From NCBI GenBank assembly GCA_965248995.1, contig CBDFKY010000006.1, positions 248,001-312,000 of the forward strand: a stretch of DNA of 64,000 nucleotides, given 5' to 3'. Shown one piece after another: positions 8,700-17,255 of this stretch (position 1 is its first letter; each line of letters opens with the position of its first letter). Source of the DNA: CBDFKY01 sp965248995. Its GTDB lineage: Bacteria > Pseudomonadota > Alphaproteobacteria > Rickettsiales > UBA998. The position numbers and the translations under genes were made by a program. The notes beneath the pieces are model-generated. The model saw only the letters and a list, made by a program, of their open reading frames with translations, was not told the DNA's origin and did not search any database.

Positions 8700-9689
8700 C
8701 TAGATCTCCCGTTCCCTGAAAAACACTTCCGACACGAACCGCTTACCCCTGCCGCCTCGTTTCAGCTGCACCACGATATCGACGATCGCTTCCACATATT
8801 GCTTGATCTGGTCACGGCCGAGGCCCAAGCCCGCCTGCATCACCATCATCATCAATTGTTCGAAGGCCAGTCCCGGAGAATCGGCGTGGATGGTGGTGAT
8901 CGAGCCGGGGTGGCCGGTGTTGATGGCGCGCAGGTACGAGAACGCTTCCGCCCCACGGATCTCTCCCACCATGATCCGGTCGGGACGCAGACGCAGGCAC
9001 GCCTCGATCAAATCCTGCATGGTGACCTGCGCCCGGCCCTGCCCACCGCGGGAGGCGAGCAGGTGCACGCGGTTGCGCAAATGCCGGATGTCCAGTTCCC
9101 GCGCATCCTCACAGGTGATCACCCGTTCCATTTCCGGAATTTTTTTAAGGACCGCGTTCAGGAACGTGGTCTTACCGGTCGAGGTTCCGCCGCTGACGAT
9201 GATGTTTTTCTTGTACAGCACCGCTTTCGTCAAAAATTCCCGGATGGCGCCTTCATTGAGGAGGGAGCGCAATTCCTGATCATATTTATTGTCTTCCTTC
9301 CGCACCATCGTGCTTTGAAACGCGCCGATCGCCTCATACATCTCCAGGTCGAAATTGATGACCGTCTGTTTCCGGATGGACATCACCACCCGCCCCGATT
9401 CGCAGGCGGGCGGAAAGACCACCTGAATACGGAAACCGGTCGGCAGGGTAGCGGAGAGCAGCGGTTTTTCCTCGCTGATCATCTGTTCGGTGGACTGGGC
9501 GACCAGCCGCGCCAGAGCGCTTAAATGTTCCAGCGTGAATTCCGGCAGGGGATGGAATTCCATCTCTCCGAATCGCTCCACCCATGCCTCACCGGGCTGG
9601 TTGATGGAAATCTCACTGATACCTTCCTGGGCGAAAAGCCCTTCCAGCGGCCGCAGAAACGTATTGAGTGCGGTAAGGCTGCTACTCAT
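8700..9689 (-). CDS. virB11: T4SS traffic ATPase VirB11
   Basis: Hexameric cytoplasmic ATPase that powers assembly and substrate transfer, 329 residues. Walker A is GGTSTGKT at 167-174, followed by 'ITCEDARELDI' (Asp box) and 'MVGEIRGAEAFSYLRAINTGHPGSITTIHADS' (Walker B region and His box; the run is quoted in pieces from about residues 240-270). The start codon overlaps the virB10 stop as ATGA, indicating translational coupling. Confidence 0.96.
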   Translation of the reverse strand: MSSSLTALNTFLRPLEGLFAQEGISEISINQPGEAWVERFGEMEFHPLPEFTLEHLSALARLVAQSTEQMISEEKPLLSATLPTGFRIQVVFPPACESGRVVMSIRKQTVINFDLEMYEAIGAFQSTMVRKEDNKYDQELRSLLNEGAIREFLTKAVLYKKNIIVSGGTSTGKTTFLNAVLKKIPEMERVITCEDARELDIRHLRNRVHLLASRGGQGRAQVTMQDLIEACLRLRPDRIMVGEIRGAEAFSYLRAINTGHPGSITTIHADSPGLAFEQLMMMVMQAGLGLGRDQIKQYVEAIVDIVVQLKRGGRGKRFVSEVFFREREI

Positions 9690-10951
9690 GGCAGGATCTT
9701 CGAGCCGTTGATGATGGCGGAAGGAAAGACCAGGTCACGGTTCACGAACACGTTGACGGGGGTTCCCTGATCGATGGTGACGCGTGGGCGGATGTCGAAA
9801 ATACGATCCGTGATACGGGCGCCCACCGCGCCGATACGGGCGGCGGAATCCACGGAGGCCTGCGTGGTGGAAGTGCTCGTCGTACTGAACGTTCCGTTGG
9901 CGCCGATGCTTTGCGTCGTCTGTCCGTCGTCGCCTGAGAGACTTTCCGCCGCTCCGGCCACGCCGATGGAAAGGATGGAGCTGAGAATCGCCGCCGAGAA
10001 CATCTGGCCGTACCGGTTGTCAGTATATCCTTCGACGCCGCTGCGGCCGAGCGCGTCGGTGGAAGGCGAATTGACCAGCATGTCGACGCCGTCGGGACGG
10101 ATCACGCGGTTCCAGACGACGAACACCCGGTCCTGTCCCTGAAAGAGGCTGGTATTGTAAATCCCGACCAGACGCGAGCCTTTCGGGATGAGAATCCCTT
10201 TGCCCGCTTCCGCGTAGATGTCGCGGCTGACGATGGCCCGCACGTTGCCGGGCAGCTGAGTGTTAATGGCGGTTTCCAGCACCGCATGGATCATCTTGCC
10301 CTGCGCGATGGTGCTGCGGATATCCTTGATCTGGCCGGCATAGGCGATGGGCACTTCCGTTTCCATGGCGCTGCGCGCGAAGCCGAGATTGGCGTCGGAT
10401 GCGCTGAGCGATTCCTGCTGCTTGCGCTGTTCGTCCTTCAGCGCATCGTCATTGACGAACGCGTTTTTGGTAATGCCGCCGTCGAACGAGAACATATCGG
10501 AACGCAGCCGTTCCTGCCGTGCCTTGTTATCCGGCTCTTTTTCCGAGAATACGGGGACTTCCGGAATAGGCGGCGGGGCGTTGGCTCCGGCGTTATTATC
10601 GATCAGCTGCGGCGGGGGAGGAGGATCGGGTTCCGCCAGCGCCGGAGGCGCGGGGGCGATAGTGCGGTTGGCAATCGTCTTACGTTCCGGTGTCTTTTCC
10701 TGCTCTTTTTTACCGCTAAGGAGGATATAGGAGATCGTCAGCATCAACAGCACCAGTCCGCCGATCACCACGAATATTTTACCTGAAGAAGCGGTAACGG
10801 CCGGCTTGCCCGCGGAAAGCTTTTCGGCCTGCGGCATTGCACCACCAGCCGGAGTCGCCGTTCCGAGTCCTCCTGCGGCGCCCAGTGGTGGAGGCGGGGG
10901 GGGCGGTGGAGGCGGAGGCGGAGGGGGTGGTGGGGCGGCGGCGTCACTCAT
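9686..10951 (-). CDS. virB10: T4SS core-complex protein VirB10
   Basis: Spans both membranes and gates the secretion channel; 421 residues. After the initial MSDAAA there is an uninterrupted run of about 16 prolines, encoded by a G-rich simple-sequence tract on the plus strand at about 10875-10935. A single membrane helix follows at about 60-80 ('IFVVIGGLVLLMLTISYILL'), then a Pro-rich periplasmic linker and the TrbI/VirB10 domain ('LETAINTQLPGNVRAIVSRD', 'GKGILIPKGSRLVGIY', 'GVDMLVNSPSTDALGRSGV'). It overlaps both virB11 and virB9 by 4 bp. Confidence 0.95.
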   Translation of the reverse strand: MSDAAAPPPPPPPPPPPPPPPPLGAAGGLGTATPAGGAMPQAEKLSAGKPAVTASSGKIFVVIGGLVLLMLTISYILLSGKKEQEKTPERKTIANRTIAPAPPALAEPDPPPPPQLIDNNAGANAPPPIPEVPVFSEKEPDNKARQERLRSDMFSFDGGITKNAFVNDDALKDEQRKQQESLSASDANLGFARSAMETEVPIAYAGQIKDIRSTIAQGKMIHAVLETAINTQLPGNVRAIVSRDIYAEAGKGILIPKGSRLVGIYNTSLFQGQDRVFVVWNRVIRPDGVDMLVNSPSTDALGRSGVEGYTDNRYGQMFSAAILSSILSIGVAGAAESLSGDDGQTTQSIGANGTFSTTSTSTTQASVDSAARIGAVGARITDRIFDIRPRVTIDQGTPVNVFVNRDLVFPSAIINGSKILP

Positions 10952-11769
10952 CGCGGTTGGCCTCCTGCGGCGGGCGCGCTTTGAGCGGCCTGCGGCCCAG
11001 CGGCGAGCGGCCCAGCGGCGAGCGGCTCGTTATAGATGCAGATGAATGTTTTCGCATCGTAGCGCACCACGAAACGCGGACTTACCACGTTCGCCTTGAT
11101 GAATCCGTCGCTGGTGGTGGTGACCGATAGCGGGATTTCCTTGTGGTCCGGCGTGACACTATAAATCCGGGCAGGTTTTACCAGCTGGAAATAGGTGGCA
11201 TGCCCATCATCGAAAATACGTTTCGGTGCCAGCGCCGAGTCGCCGGTAAAAGTATAATTGAAATTCAAGGCTGGCATACTGGCCGCTTTCCCCTTATCCG
11301 TCGCCACGCCCACCAACTCGTCCGCATAGACCGCCGGAAGAACGCCGGCGGATTTAGGAACATGCTCGTCCGGATAATAGAACCGTACGGCATACACCAG
11401 GTCTTCGCGTACCGGCAGTGGTCCGCCGTTGGTGGCGCGGATATCGAACTGGTAGGAACGCAGGTTGGTGATCACGCTCATATTGGTGCTGGCGCCGGCG
11501 ACCAGCGAGCGCAGGAAGATGCGCCGCCCGTCCGGAATGATCTGCCAGGAAATACGGTCCCCGACCGAGATGGTGCGGATGCTTTCCTTGTCCCCGAATT
11601 CGATCGACGCCTGATAACCGTGATGGGTCAGCAGGGAATAGACGTCGTTTTCATTATAGACCAGCGTCTTGATACGGCTGTCCGTAATGACGGGTTGTGC
11701 CGCCGCGTTCGACGCGGGGTAAGCAAAACTGCACAGAACTATCCCCAATGCCGCACATAGTCGTTTCAC
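10948..11769 (-). CDS. virB9: T4SS outer-membrane complex protein VirB9
   Basis: Periplasmic/outer-membrane layer protein that pairs with VirB10. 273 residues with a signal peptide (residues 1 to about 24, cleaved after 'SNAAAQ'). VirB9/TrbG features are 'RISWQIIPDGRRIFLRSL', 'ATNMSVITNLRSYQFDI', 'AVRFYYPDE', 'LNFNYTFTG' and 'RIFDDGHATYFQL'. The C-terminal tail is Ala/Gly/Pro-rich and reiterated ('PLAAGPLAAGPQAA'). It is coupled to virB8 and virB10 by ATGA overlaps. Confidence 0.95.
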   Translation of the reverse strand: MKRLCAALGIVLCSFAYPASNAAAQPVITDSRIKTLVYNENDVYSLLTHHGYQASIEFGDKESIRTISVGDRISWQIIPDGRRIFLRSLVAGASTNMSVITNLRSYQFDIRATNGGPLPVREDLVYAVRFYYPDEHVPKSAGVLPAVYADELVGVATDKGKAASMPALNFNYTFTGDSALAPKRIFDDGHATYFQLVKPARIYSVTPDHKEIPLSVTTTSDGFIKANVVSPRFVVRYDAKTFICIYNEPLAAGPLAAGPQAAQSAPAAGGQPR

Positions 11770-12590
11770 TGCACCACCTCTTCATCCAAACGGTAACTGA
11801 GGACCTGGAAGCCGAGCGGGTTGATCAGCCGTTCGCCCCGTTTCAGGTCCAGATCATAATAGACGTATTCAATCGTTGCGATCTTGGGATAGCGCGTCTT
11901 GACGTCCTTGAAAGTCTCCTCCACCAGGAACCGCACCTGCGCCACCTTGCGTTCCGGATCGTTCAGATAAGTGATAGTGGGGTCGCTCAACACCCGCGTA
12001 CCCGCTCCGGCCAGTACGGCGGCGGCGCTTTTCGGGTTGTTCGGGCTGATATCCAGCAGGTATTCCGCGAAAATGTCCGGGCTGCTCATGATCCTGGTGA
12101 TTTCCCAGTTTTCGCGCTGATCGGCAGGGTGGTAGGTTTCCCTCGCCCGAACGTACGCCCACAGGAAGTAATTATCCAGCGATTCGGTGGAGGAGATCTT
12201 AGATTTGTCCATCGGCTCCACCAGCTGGGTGATACCGGTTTTCTCCTCGATCTGGATAATGAACGGCTCCACCGATTTGAGCGGCGCCAGTTTTTTCACC
12301 GTATACACCGAAATGACGGACGCCACCAGACTGAGCACGGTCAGCACGGCCAGGATGTTGCGCTGGACGAGGACGAACTGGTATTTATCCTGGAACCAGC
12401 TCTTGGCCTGCATCTGCAGGCGGATCTGGCGCTTGAGCTTCTGTTTCTGGAAGAACCCCATGCGGATGCCGTACTGCGAGTACGGATTATAGATCACGTT
12501 GGGATCATTCAACAGTTTATCGATCGTAGCGCCGCGGGGGTCTACGACGGAACGATCAATGACAGTGTTCGGGTTCGTATTTGGATCCAT
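11766..12590 (-). CDS. virB8: T4SS inner-membrane protein VirB8
   Basis: Bitopic scaffold protein of the T4SS inner-membrane complex. I chose the ATG at 12590 ('MDPNTNPN...'), giving 274 residues, rather than a TTG at 12650 that would add 20 unlikely residues. There is an N-terminal cytoplasmic region with 'IYNPYSQYGIRMGFFQKQ', a membrane helix around 78-97 ('NILAVLTVLSLVASVISVYT'), then the periplasmic NTF2-like VirB8 domain ('FLWAYVRARETY', 'ARETYHPADQRENWEIT', 'KVAQVRFLVEE'). It is the first gene of the operon. No virB1-7 genes are present, consistent with the split vir clusters of Rickettsiales-type systems. Confidence 0.93.
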   Translation of the reverse strand: MDPNTNPNTVIDRSVVDPRGATIDKLLNDPNVIYNPYSQYGIRMGFFQKQKLKRQIRLQMQAKSWFQDKYQFVLVQRNILAVLTVLSLVASVISVYTVKKLAPLKSVEPFIIQIEEKTGITQLVEPMDKSKISSTESLDNYFLWAYVRARETYHPADQRENWEITRIMSSPDIFAEYLLDISPNNPKSAAAVLAGAGTRVLSDPTITYLNDPERKVAQVRFLVEETFKDVKTRYPKIATIEYVYYDLDLKRGERLINPLGFQVLSYRLDEEVVQ

Positions 12591-12663
12591 CAGAATGCTA
12601 TGGTAAGTGGGAGAAGAAAAAATTGCAACAATAGCCTTCAGTTGTGCCAAGTATTTCTTAAGA

Positions 12664-12706
12664 AAACGTGTCGGTTGTCACACGTTTAGTGCGGACTGAC
12701 ATTATA
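12664..12706 (-). promoter_or_regulatory. Candidate vir operon promoter with palindromic operator
   Basis: On the minus strand a TATAAT hexamer lies at 12701-12706, 111 nt before the virB8 ATG, without a convincing -35. Just downstream of it is a perfect inverted repeat, AAACGTGT-8 nt-ACACGTTT (12664-12687). Placement 13-40 nt after the -10 fits a repressor operator or a 5'-UTR hairpin. This rests on sequence only. Confidence 0.4.
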
Positions 12707-12813
12707 ACCACAGATTTTCCCGGCAGGCTGTTGCGGCAAGGCCCCCGTCCGCCATATATAAGAGGGATCGGGGGTGCCGCAGCGTCTCTTCCACCGGCTT
12801 TCAACACCCCCTT

Positions 12814-13197
12814 TTACTGATGCGCCTCGGCATTGGCCACGAGTCCGCCGAGCGGGGTTCCGGCCAGCAGATGCACATGGAAATGCGCTACCGTCTGCGA
12901 AGCGTCGGCGCCGTGATTGGTGATCAGGCGGTATCCCTCGTTCGCCACGCCGAGCAGGGCGGCTACCTGCCGGACCGCTTTAAAAAAACCGGCGATATGC
13001 GCGTCCGGGGCGGAGATCATGAAATCGTCGAACGAACAGGCCGGATGTTTGGAGATGACGAGCACGTGTACCGGCGCTTCCGGCGCGATATCATGGAACG
13101 CCAGCGCTGATTCATCCTCATAGACGATATCGGAAGGAATCTCCTTGCGCAGGATGGCGGCGAAAATATTTTTGGGATCGTAAGTCATGGAAGTCAT
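12814..13197 (-). CDS. hinT: HIT-family (HINT-like) nucleotide hydrolase
   Basis: 127-residue histidine-triad protein, probably a purine nucleoside phosphoramidase. The triad HFHVHLLAG lies near residues 106-114 with the preceding 'GYRLITNHGADASQTVAHFH', and the N-terminus has 'IFAAILRKEIPSDIVYEDE', both typical of HINT. The ATG overlaps the metC stop codon as ATGA (13194-13197), so the two are translated together; a second in-frame ATG is at 13188. Confidence 0.92.
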   Translation of the reverse strand: MTSMTYDPKNIFAAILRKEIPSDIVYEDESALAFHDIAPEAPVHVLVISKHPACSFDDFMISAPDAHIAGFFKAVRQVAALLGVANEGYRLITNHGADASQTVAHFHVHLLAGTPLGGLVANAEAHQ

Positions 13198-14408
13198 AAC
13201 TCGGCGATCACGTGGCGGCCCGCCGGGTGTGCGACGGACGCGCGGGAGCGCATCGTGGCGAACGCCTGCTCAAGATCGGCGATCAGGTCGGAGGGCGATT
13301 CCAGACCGATATGGAAACGGATGCACCATTGATCCTTATGCCATTTGCTGGTGGAGGTACGGATTTCCGCCGGTTTGAACGGGACGATCAGGCTTTCGTA
13401 GCCGCCCCAGGAAAAACCCATCCCGAAATGATGCAGCGCATTGGTGAGGGCGGCGATATCCTCGCGCGTGGTGCCGTCACGCATCACCAGCGAAAACAGG
13501 GCGCTCGCTCCGCTATAGTGCTGGTGCCACAAGGCGTGACCGGGATCCTTCGGGTGCGGCGGGTAGAGCAGAGCCGCCACTTCTTCCTGTGCTTCCAGAA
13601 ATGCGAGTACGCTCCACGTGTTTTCCATCTGCTGGCGGACGCGTACTTCCATGGTGCGCATCCCGCGCAGCGCTAGGTAGCAGTCGTCGCCGCTGACCGC
13701 GTTGCCCAACTGATAGGTAGAGGTGGAGAGCGCCTTCGCGTGCGCTTCTTTGCAGCTGGCGGCGCCCATGACCAGGTCCGAATGTCCCGCCACATATTTG
13801 GTGATGGCCTGGATGGCGATATCCACGCCCAGTTCGAACGGTTTGACGTACAAAGGCGTCACCCAAGTATAATCCAGCATAGTGACGCATCCGTGCGCTT
13901 TCGCCACGGCGCTTAAGCCCCGGATGTCCTGCATTTCGAACGTCAGTGACCCCGGCGCTTCCAGAAACAGCACTTTCGTGTTCGGCCTGATCAGCGCCTT
14001 TAATTCTTCCGGCGTGGTTTCCGGCGGGTAATACGTAGTCTCTATCCCCAGCCCCGTCAGGATCTGGTCGCAGAACGTGCGGGTGGAGCCATAGACGGAA
14101 TCGACCATCAGCAGGTGGTCGCCCGCTTTCAGGAAGGCGAGCAGCGAGGAAGTGATGGCCAGCAGGCCGGAAGGGGTGAGTACCGTGCAGTCGGCGTCGA
14201 CCAGGCTGCTGACCGCGTCACGCAGCGCATAGGTCGTCGGGTTGCCCTGTCGGCCGTACCACGGGGCGACGCGGCCGTAATACGCGTCCGTGAACGCGTC
14301 GAACGTATCGAACACGATGGTGGAGGCGCGGTATACCGGCGGATTGACGGAGCCGAAACCGCGATGCTCACGGCCTAAGGTAACCAGTTTGGTTTGCGTT
14401 GTGGTCAT
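13194..14408 (-). CDS. metC: Cystathionine beta-lyase (PLP-dependent)
   Basis: Cys/Met metabolism PLP enzyme of 404 residues that would cleave cystathionine to homocysteine. The N-terminal 'NPPVYRASTIVFDT' and 'YGRQGNPTTYALRDAV', the 'EAPGSLTFEMQDI' stretch, the PLP Lys in 'AITKYVAGHSD', and 'WGGYESLIVPF' match MetC of alphaproteobacteria; the 'SDLVMGA' following the Lys is also typical. It is coupled to hinT downstream. Cystathionine gamma-synthase/lyase cannot be fully excluded, but the Trp/Tyr pattern favours beta-lyase. Confidence 0.9.
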   Translation of the reverse strand: MTTTQTKLVTLGREHRGFGSVNPPVYRASTIVFDTFDAFTDAYYGRVAPWYGRQGNPTTYALRDAVSSLVDADCTVLTPSGLLAITSSLLAFLKAGDHLLMVDSVYGSTRTFCDQILTGLGIETTYYPPETTPEELKALIRPNTKVLFLEAPGSLTFEMQDIRGLSAVAKAHGCVTMLDYTWVTPLYVKPFELGVDIAIQAITKYVAGHSDLVMGAASCKEAHAKALSTSTYQLGNAVSGDDCYLALRGMRTMEVRVRQQMENTWSVLAFLEAQEEVAALLYPPHPKDPGHALWHQHYSGASALFSLVMRDGTTREDIAALTNALHHFGMGFSWGGYESLIVPFKPAEIRTSTSKWHKDQWCIRFHIGLESPSDLIADLEQAFATMRSRASVAHPAGRHVIAEL

Positions 14409-14416
14409 GGTAAGGC

Positions 14417-14515
14417 GGAATCGGGAAAAGTGGAATCAGGAATCGGGAAGTTTCAGGAATCAGGAAGATAGAAAACTATATATTCTTGATTCCCAATTCC
14501 GCTTTTCCCGATTCC
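14417..14515. repeat. Long inverted repeat upstream of metC
   Basis: Arms GGAATCGGGAAAAGTGG (14417-14433) and its near-complement at 14499-14515 match at 16 of 17 positions around an AT-rich centre. Partial extra copies of 'GGAATCGGGA' lie inside (14440-14448). It fills the gap between metC and the PAS-like gene. It could be a dispersed intergenic element or a transcript-end structure; there is no T-run. Confidence 0.5.
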
Positions 14516-14519
14516 ATCT

Positions 14520-14966
14520 CTAGCACTCAATCCACGAGAATCCAACCATAATATGCGACACCGCGCCGGAATTATTGGTGAACGGCAGCAGGCAGATGCG
14601 GTACTTGATCAGCTTGTTACGAATGCCCGCCAGCGTGCCGCTGCTGACCGTCGTGCTGACCGAACGGATGACCTGCGGCACATCTTCAAGAAACTTTTTC
14701 ACTTCCCGGCTGAGGCCGTTCAGGCGCAGCATCCGGCCTTCCTGGACGCTGGTCAGCAGGCTGCGGGACTTGTCGCCGATATAGTCGAAGGTGAAGGTGG
14801 GGTCCGCATGGTCGGCTCCGCCCTGTTCCAGGCGGATGACGGCGCACTGCGCCCAGATGTCGGAGATGGTGCCCTGATTCATCTGCGCGAACATCGGCGG
14901 CGGGTTCAGTTCGGCCAGTTTGTCCCACATGGTCACGAGGCGGACCGATAAACGTTGTTCGAGCAT
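14520..14966 (-). CDS. PAS_5-like hypothetical protein
   Basis: 148 residues, soluble. The pattern 'LVTMWDKLAELNPPPMFAQM', then 'IWAQCAVIRLEQGGAD...FTFDYIGDKSRSL', 'GRMLRLNGLSREVKKFLEDVP' and a C-terminal beta-rich part ending 'GFSWIEC' resembles the small PAS domain proteins (PAS_5 family) common in alphaproteobacteria. These have no known catalytic role. It sits in the same direction as metC and the sensor gene upstream, but with 100-180 bp gaps, so it is probably a separate transcript. Confidence 0.6.
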   Translation of the reverse strand: MLEQRLSVRLVTMWDKLAELNPPPMFAQMNQGTISDIWAQCAVIRLEQGGADHADPTFTFDYIGDKSRSLLTSVQEGRMLRLNGLSREVKKFLEDVPQVIRSVSTTVSSGTLAGIRNKLIKYRICLLPFTNNSGAVSHIMVGFSWIEC

Positions 14967-15025
14967 AAATTCCGATGTTCAATTTTTAGTTGTATATGCA
15001 ATCAAAATAATATTATAAAAAGTGC

Positions 15026-15127
15026 ATGAAATGGATGATCTGTCTGGCTTTGCTTAGTCCTCTGGCGCTGTTGCTGCTCATATGGTATGAGAAGCGACAT
15101 CCGGCATCATATCATAATAATCATTAA
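15026..15127 (+). CDS. Possible small membrane protein (33 aa)
   Basis: A short open frame starting at ATG 15026 encodes MKWMICLALLSPLALLLLIW followed by a charged tail (YEKRHPASYHNNH). It has one strong membrane helix and a positive C-terminus. It lies alone in the 180-bp gap between two minus-strand genes. There is no good ribosome-binding site, and nothing is recognised by homology. Confidence 0.3.
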   Translation: MKWMICLALLSPLALLLLIWYEKRHPASYHNNH

Positions 15128-15146
15128 TAAATAATGTAAGGGGCGC

Positions 15147-17036
15147 TTATTTCAGGACCAGACGGTTTTTCGGAAAGCGTACGAACAGCCGGTTGGTGTC
15201 GCTGGCGCTGGCGTTGACGGCAAGTTCTGCGTCATACAGGGAAAGCAGCATCCGCGCCATGGCGAAGCTGATCGCTTCGGTACGCACCAGTAACGCGCTG
15301 ATTTCGAACGGTTGTTTCGCAGGCGTTTCCACCGGGATTTCCTGCGGCAGATCCGTTATCAGGACGGGTTGGACATGGGAGGCATACCGGAAAGAAAGCA
15401 CGAGAGTGACGTTGCCCGCTTCCGTCTGCTCGGTCTGCGCTGTGATGGTGATGGGCGTACCTTGCGTCAGGGTGGCGGCGGCGCCGCACAGGAGGTAAAC
15501 GACGATATGCGTGAAGCGCTCTTCGTCGATGATCAGTACCGGCAGGTTGTCGGGTGCCTTGAGTTTGATATCGATATGGCGGTTCTGGGATTTCTGGTGG
15601 AACTGCCGCACGGCGCGGTGCAGGGAAAACGCGATGTTGACGGAGGATTCCCTTAAGCCCTGCGATTCATAATCCAGATGGACGACAGCCTGCACGTCGC
15701 GCACCATCTGGTAGAGCAGGCTGATCCGGGACAGCGCTTCTGCAGCGCCCTGCACGTATTTCACCTGTTTGATCGCGCCGGCACGCTGCTCTTTAATGGC
15801 TTCGATCGGCACGATCAGGCTGCGCAGATGCCCGTCGATCTCTTTCATGACATGCATCAAAAATTCCGTACGGCCCCGACTCACCGCCTGCGAGGTTTCC
15901 TTTATCTTCAGGAGAAACTGATTTTTCAGGTGCAGTTCGCCCTGAATACGGTGCTGTTCGCCGATGTAATCCGCCAGTTTACGGATCTGGTTGGAAAGAT
16001 TCTCGATCTCGACCGGCCCGCCCTTGGGCAGCGGACGGTACGCCTGTCCCGCCGAGATGCCCGCCGTGATCTCGCACAGTTTTTCCACCGGCTTGATGAT
16101 GCGGGTGCGCACCATCCACAACAGCGAAAGCAGGAACACCGCGATGACGAGTATCTGCACCAGCCGGGCTTCCAGCAGGGAAAAGATCTTGTCTTTCCGG
16201 GCGATCTGGTTGTAGGTGATATACACCACGTACGGATTATGGGCGGACAGTTCGTAATATTCGAACGGCGCGTACGGATTGAACAGTTGCGGCATGGAAA
16301 CCACGCCCTTCTTCTGCTTCTTGAAATCGAGCTGGCTCAGCGGCGTGGTTTTGCCGCGTTCGTAGATATCGTCGTCATGGAGGGTCTGGCTGTCGGTAAT
16401 CAAAGTGAGGGTCGGCGTGAAGATGGAAAATTCCATTTTCGACTGCTGGAGGAATTCCGCCAGTTCCTTGGTCAGCGCCTCGATATCGATACTGACCAGC
16501 AGCACGCCGACGAAGATGCCGCGGTAATCCGTCACCCCGATGCTGAGCGGCAGGATCCAGCGCTCGTTGGTGCGCGCTTTCAAAGGCCGGCCGATATGCA
16601 CCTGCCACGGGGCGCTGAGCGCCTTCTTCACGTAATCCCGGTCACTGACGTTCACCACCTTGGTGAGGACACCGCTCTGGCTGTTGACGATCACCTCCTG
16701 ATCCGCGTTGATCCAGGCGATTTCATCGTTGCGGTGGTCGTTGTTATCGTCGAACGAGCGGAGCAGATGCGCGATGTTTTCAGGATTCTCCGCCCCGCTC
16801 TGCACGATCTGGCGGGCGAGCGATTCCAGCAGGTAGGACGTGCTCTTGATCTCCACCCCCAGCGAATGGTCAATCCGCAGCGCCTCCCCTTCCATGTCGG
16901 AGACGACGTTCTGCGCGTAGTTTTCAAAGGTTTTGTAGGCCACCCATATCGCCACCAGCGCGATCATCACCATCATCACGGCGAACAGCAGGATGAAATC
17001 ACGTGAGACGGACGGGTTTCGGGAAGCGGGCACCAT
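15147..17036 (-). CDS. Cache/HAMP sensor with degenerate histidine-kinase domains
   Basis: 629 residues: membrane helix at about 13-34, a periplasmic double-Cache-like sensor domain (about 40-285; 'IAWINADQEVIVNSQSG', 'VNVSDRDYVKKAL', 'LPLSIGV...GVLLVSIDI'), a second helix (about 289-309), then HAMP (about 310-362) and a coiled coil. The region that should be HisKA reads 'TEFLMHVMKEIDGHLRSL': aligned to 'EFLANMSHELRTPL', the phospho-acceptor His is replaced by Lys398. The ATPase-like part ('DEERFTHIVVYLLCGAA') lacks the N-box Asn and obvious Gly-rich boxes. It is therefore probably a pseudokinase or signalling adaptor; no response regulator gene is adjacent. Confidence 0.75.
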   Translation of the reverse strand: MVPASRNPSVSRDFILLFAVMMVMIALVAIWVAYKTFENYAQNVVSDMEGEALRIDHSLGVEIKSTSYLLESLARQIVQSGAENPENIAHLLRSFDDNNDHRNDEIAWINADQEVIVNSQSGVLTKVVNVSDRDYVKKALSAPWQVHIGRPLKARTNERWILPLSIGVTDYRGIFVGVLLVSIDIEALTKELAEFLQQSKMEFSIFTPTLTLITDSQTLHDDDIYERGKTTPLSQLDFKKQKKGVVSMPQLFNPYAPFEYYELSAHNPYVVYITYNQIARKDKIFSLLEARLVQILVIAVFLLSLLWMVRTRIIKPVEKLCEITAGISAGQAYRPLPKGGPVEIENLSNQIRKLADYIGEQHRIQGELHLKNQFLLKIKETSQAVSRGRTEFLMHVMKEIDGHLRSLIVPIEAIKEQRAGAIKQVKYVQGAAEALSRISLLYQMVRDVQAVVHLDYESQGLRESSVNIAFSLHRAVRQFHQKSQNRHIDIKLKAPDNLPVLIIDEERFTHIVVYLLCGAAATLTQGTPITITAQTEQTEAGNVTLVLSFRYASHVQPVLITDLPQEIPVETPAKQPFEISALLVRTEAISFAMARMLLSLYDAELAVNASASDTNRLFVRFPKNRLVLK

Positions 17037-17190
17037 GGGAAAATACTACCTTACTCTATGCCCGGATGCCACGGTTAAACGTTTTTTCGGGTCGATATAC
17101 AATAGATTGAAACCGTGCTGAGGTAAAAGTGGTGCCCGCTGCCGCATGGCTGCAGTCTTTAACTATTCAATATTTATTAAAAATCATATA

Positions 17191-17206
17191 AAGGTCATGA
17201 GACCTT
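17191..17206. promoter_or_regulatory. Small inverted repeat in divergent promoter region
   Basis: AAGGTC-atga-GACCTT is a perfect 6-bp palindrome in the AT-rich 219-bp gap between the sensor gene (minus) and the unknown gene at 17256 (plus). It lies 50 bp before that gene's ATG, in a position suited to an operator. No protein is assigned. Confidence 0.25.
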
Positions 17207-17255
17207 AATAAAATCTGGTTAATCTAATTAAAAATAGTTAGAGGTCGTTACGGTC

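Noticed and set aside
8508..9524. 338-codon open frame antisense to virB11/virD4
   Set aside because: His-rich shadow of well-supported vir genes; no start site or domain.
12591..12650. TTG start for virB8 giving 20 more residues
   Set aside because: The extra residues are not typical of VirB8 and ATG 12590 begins a family-like N-terminus.
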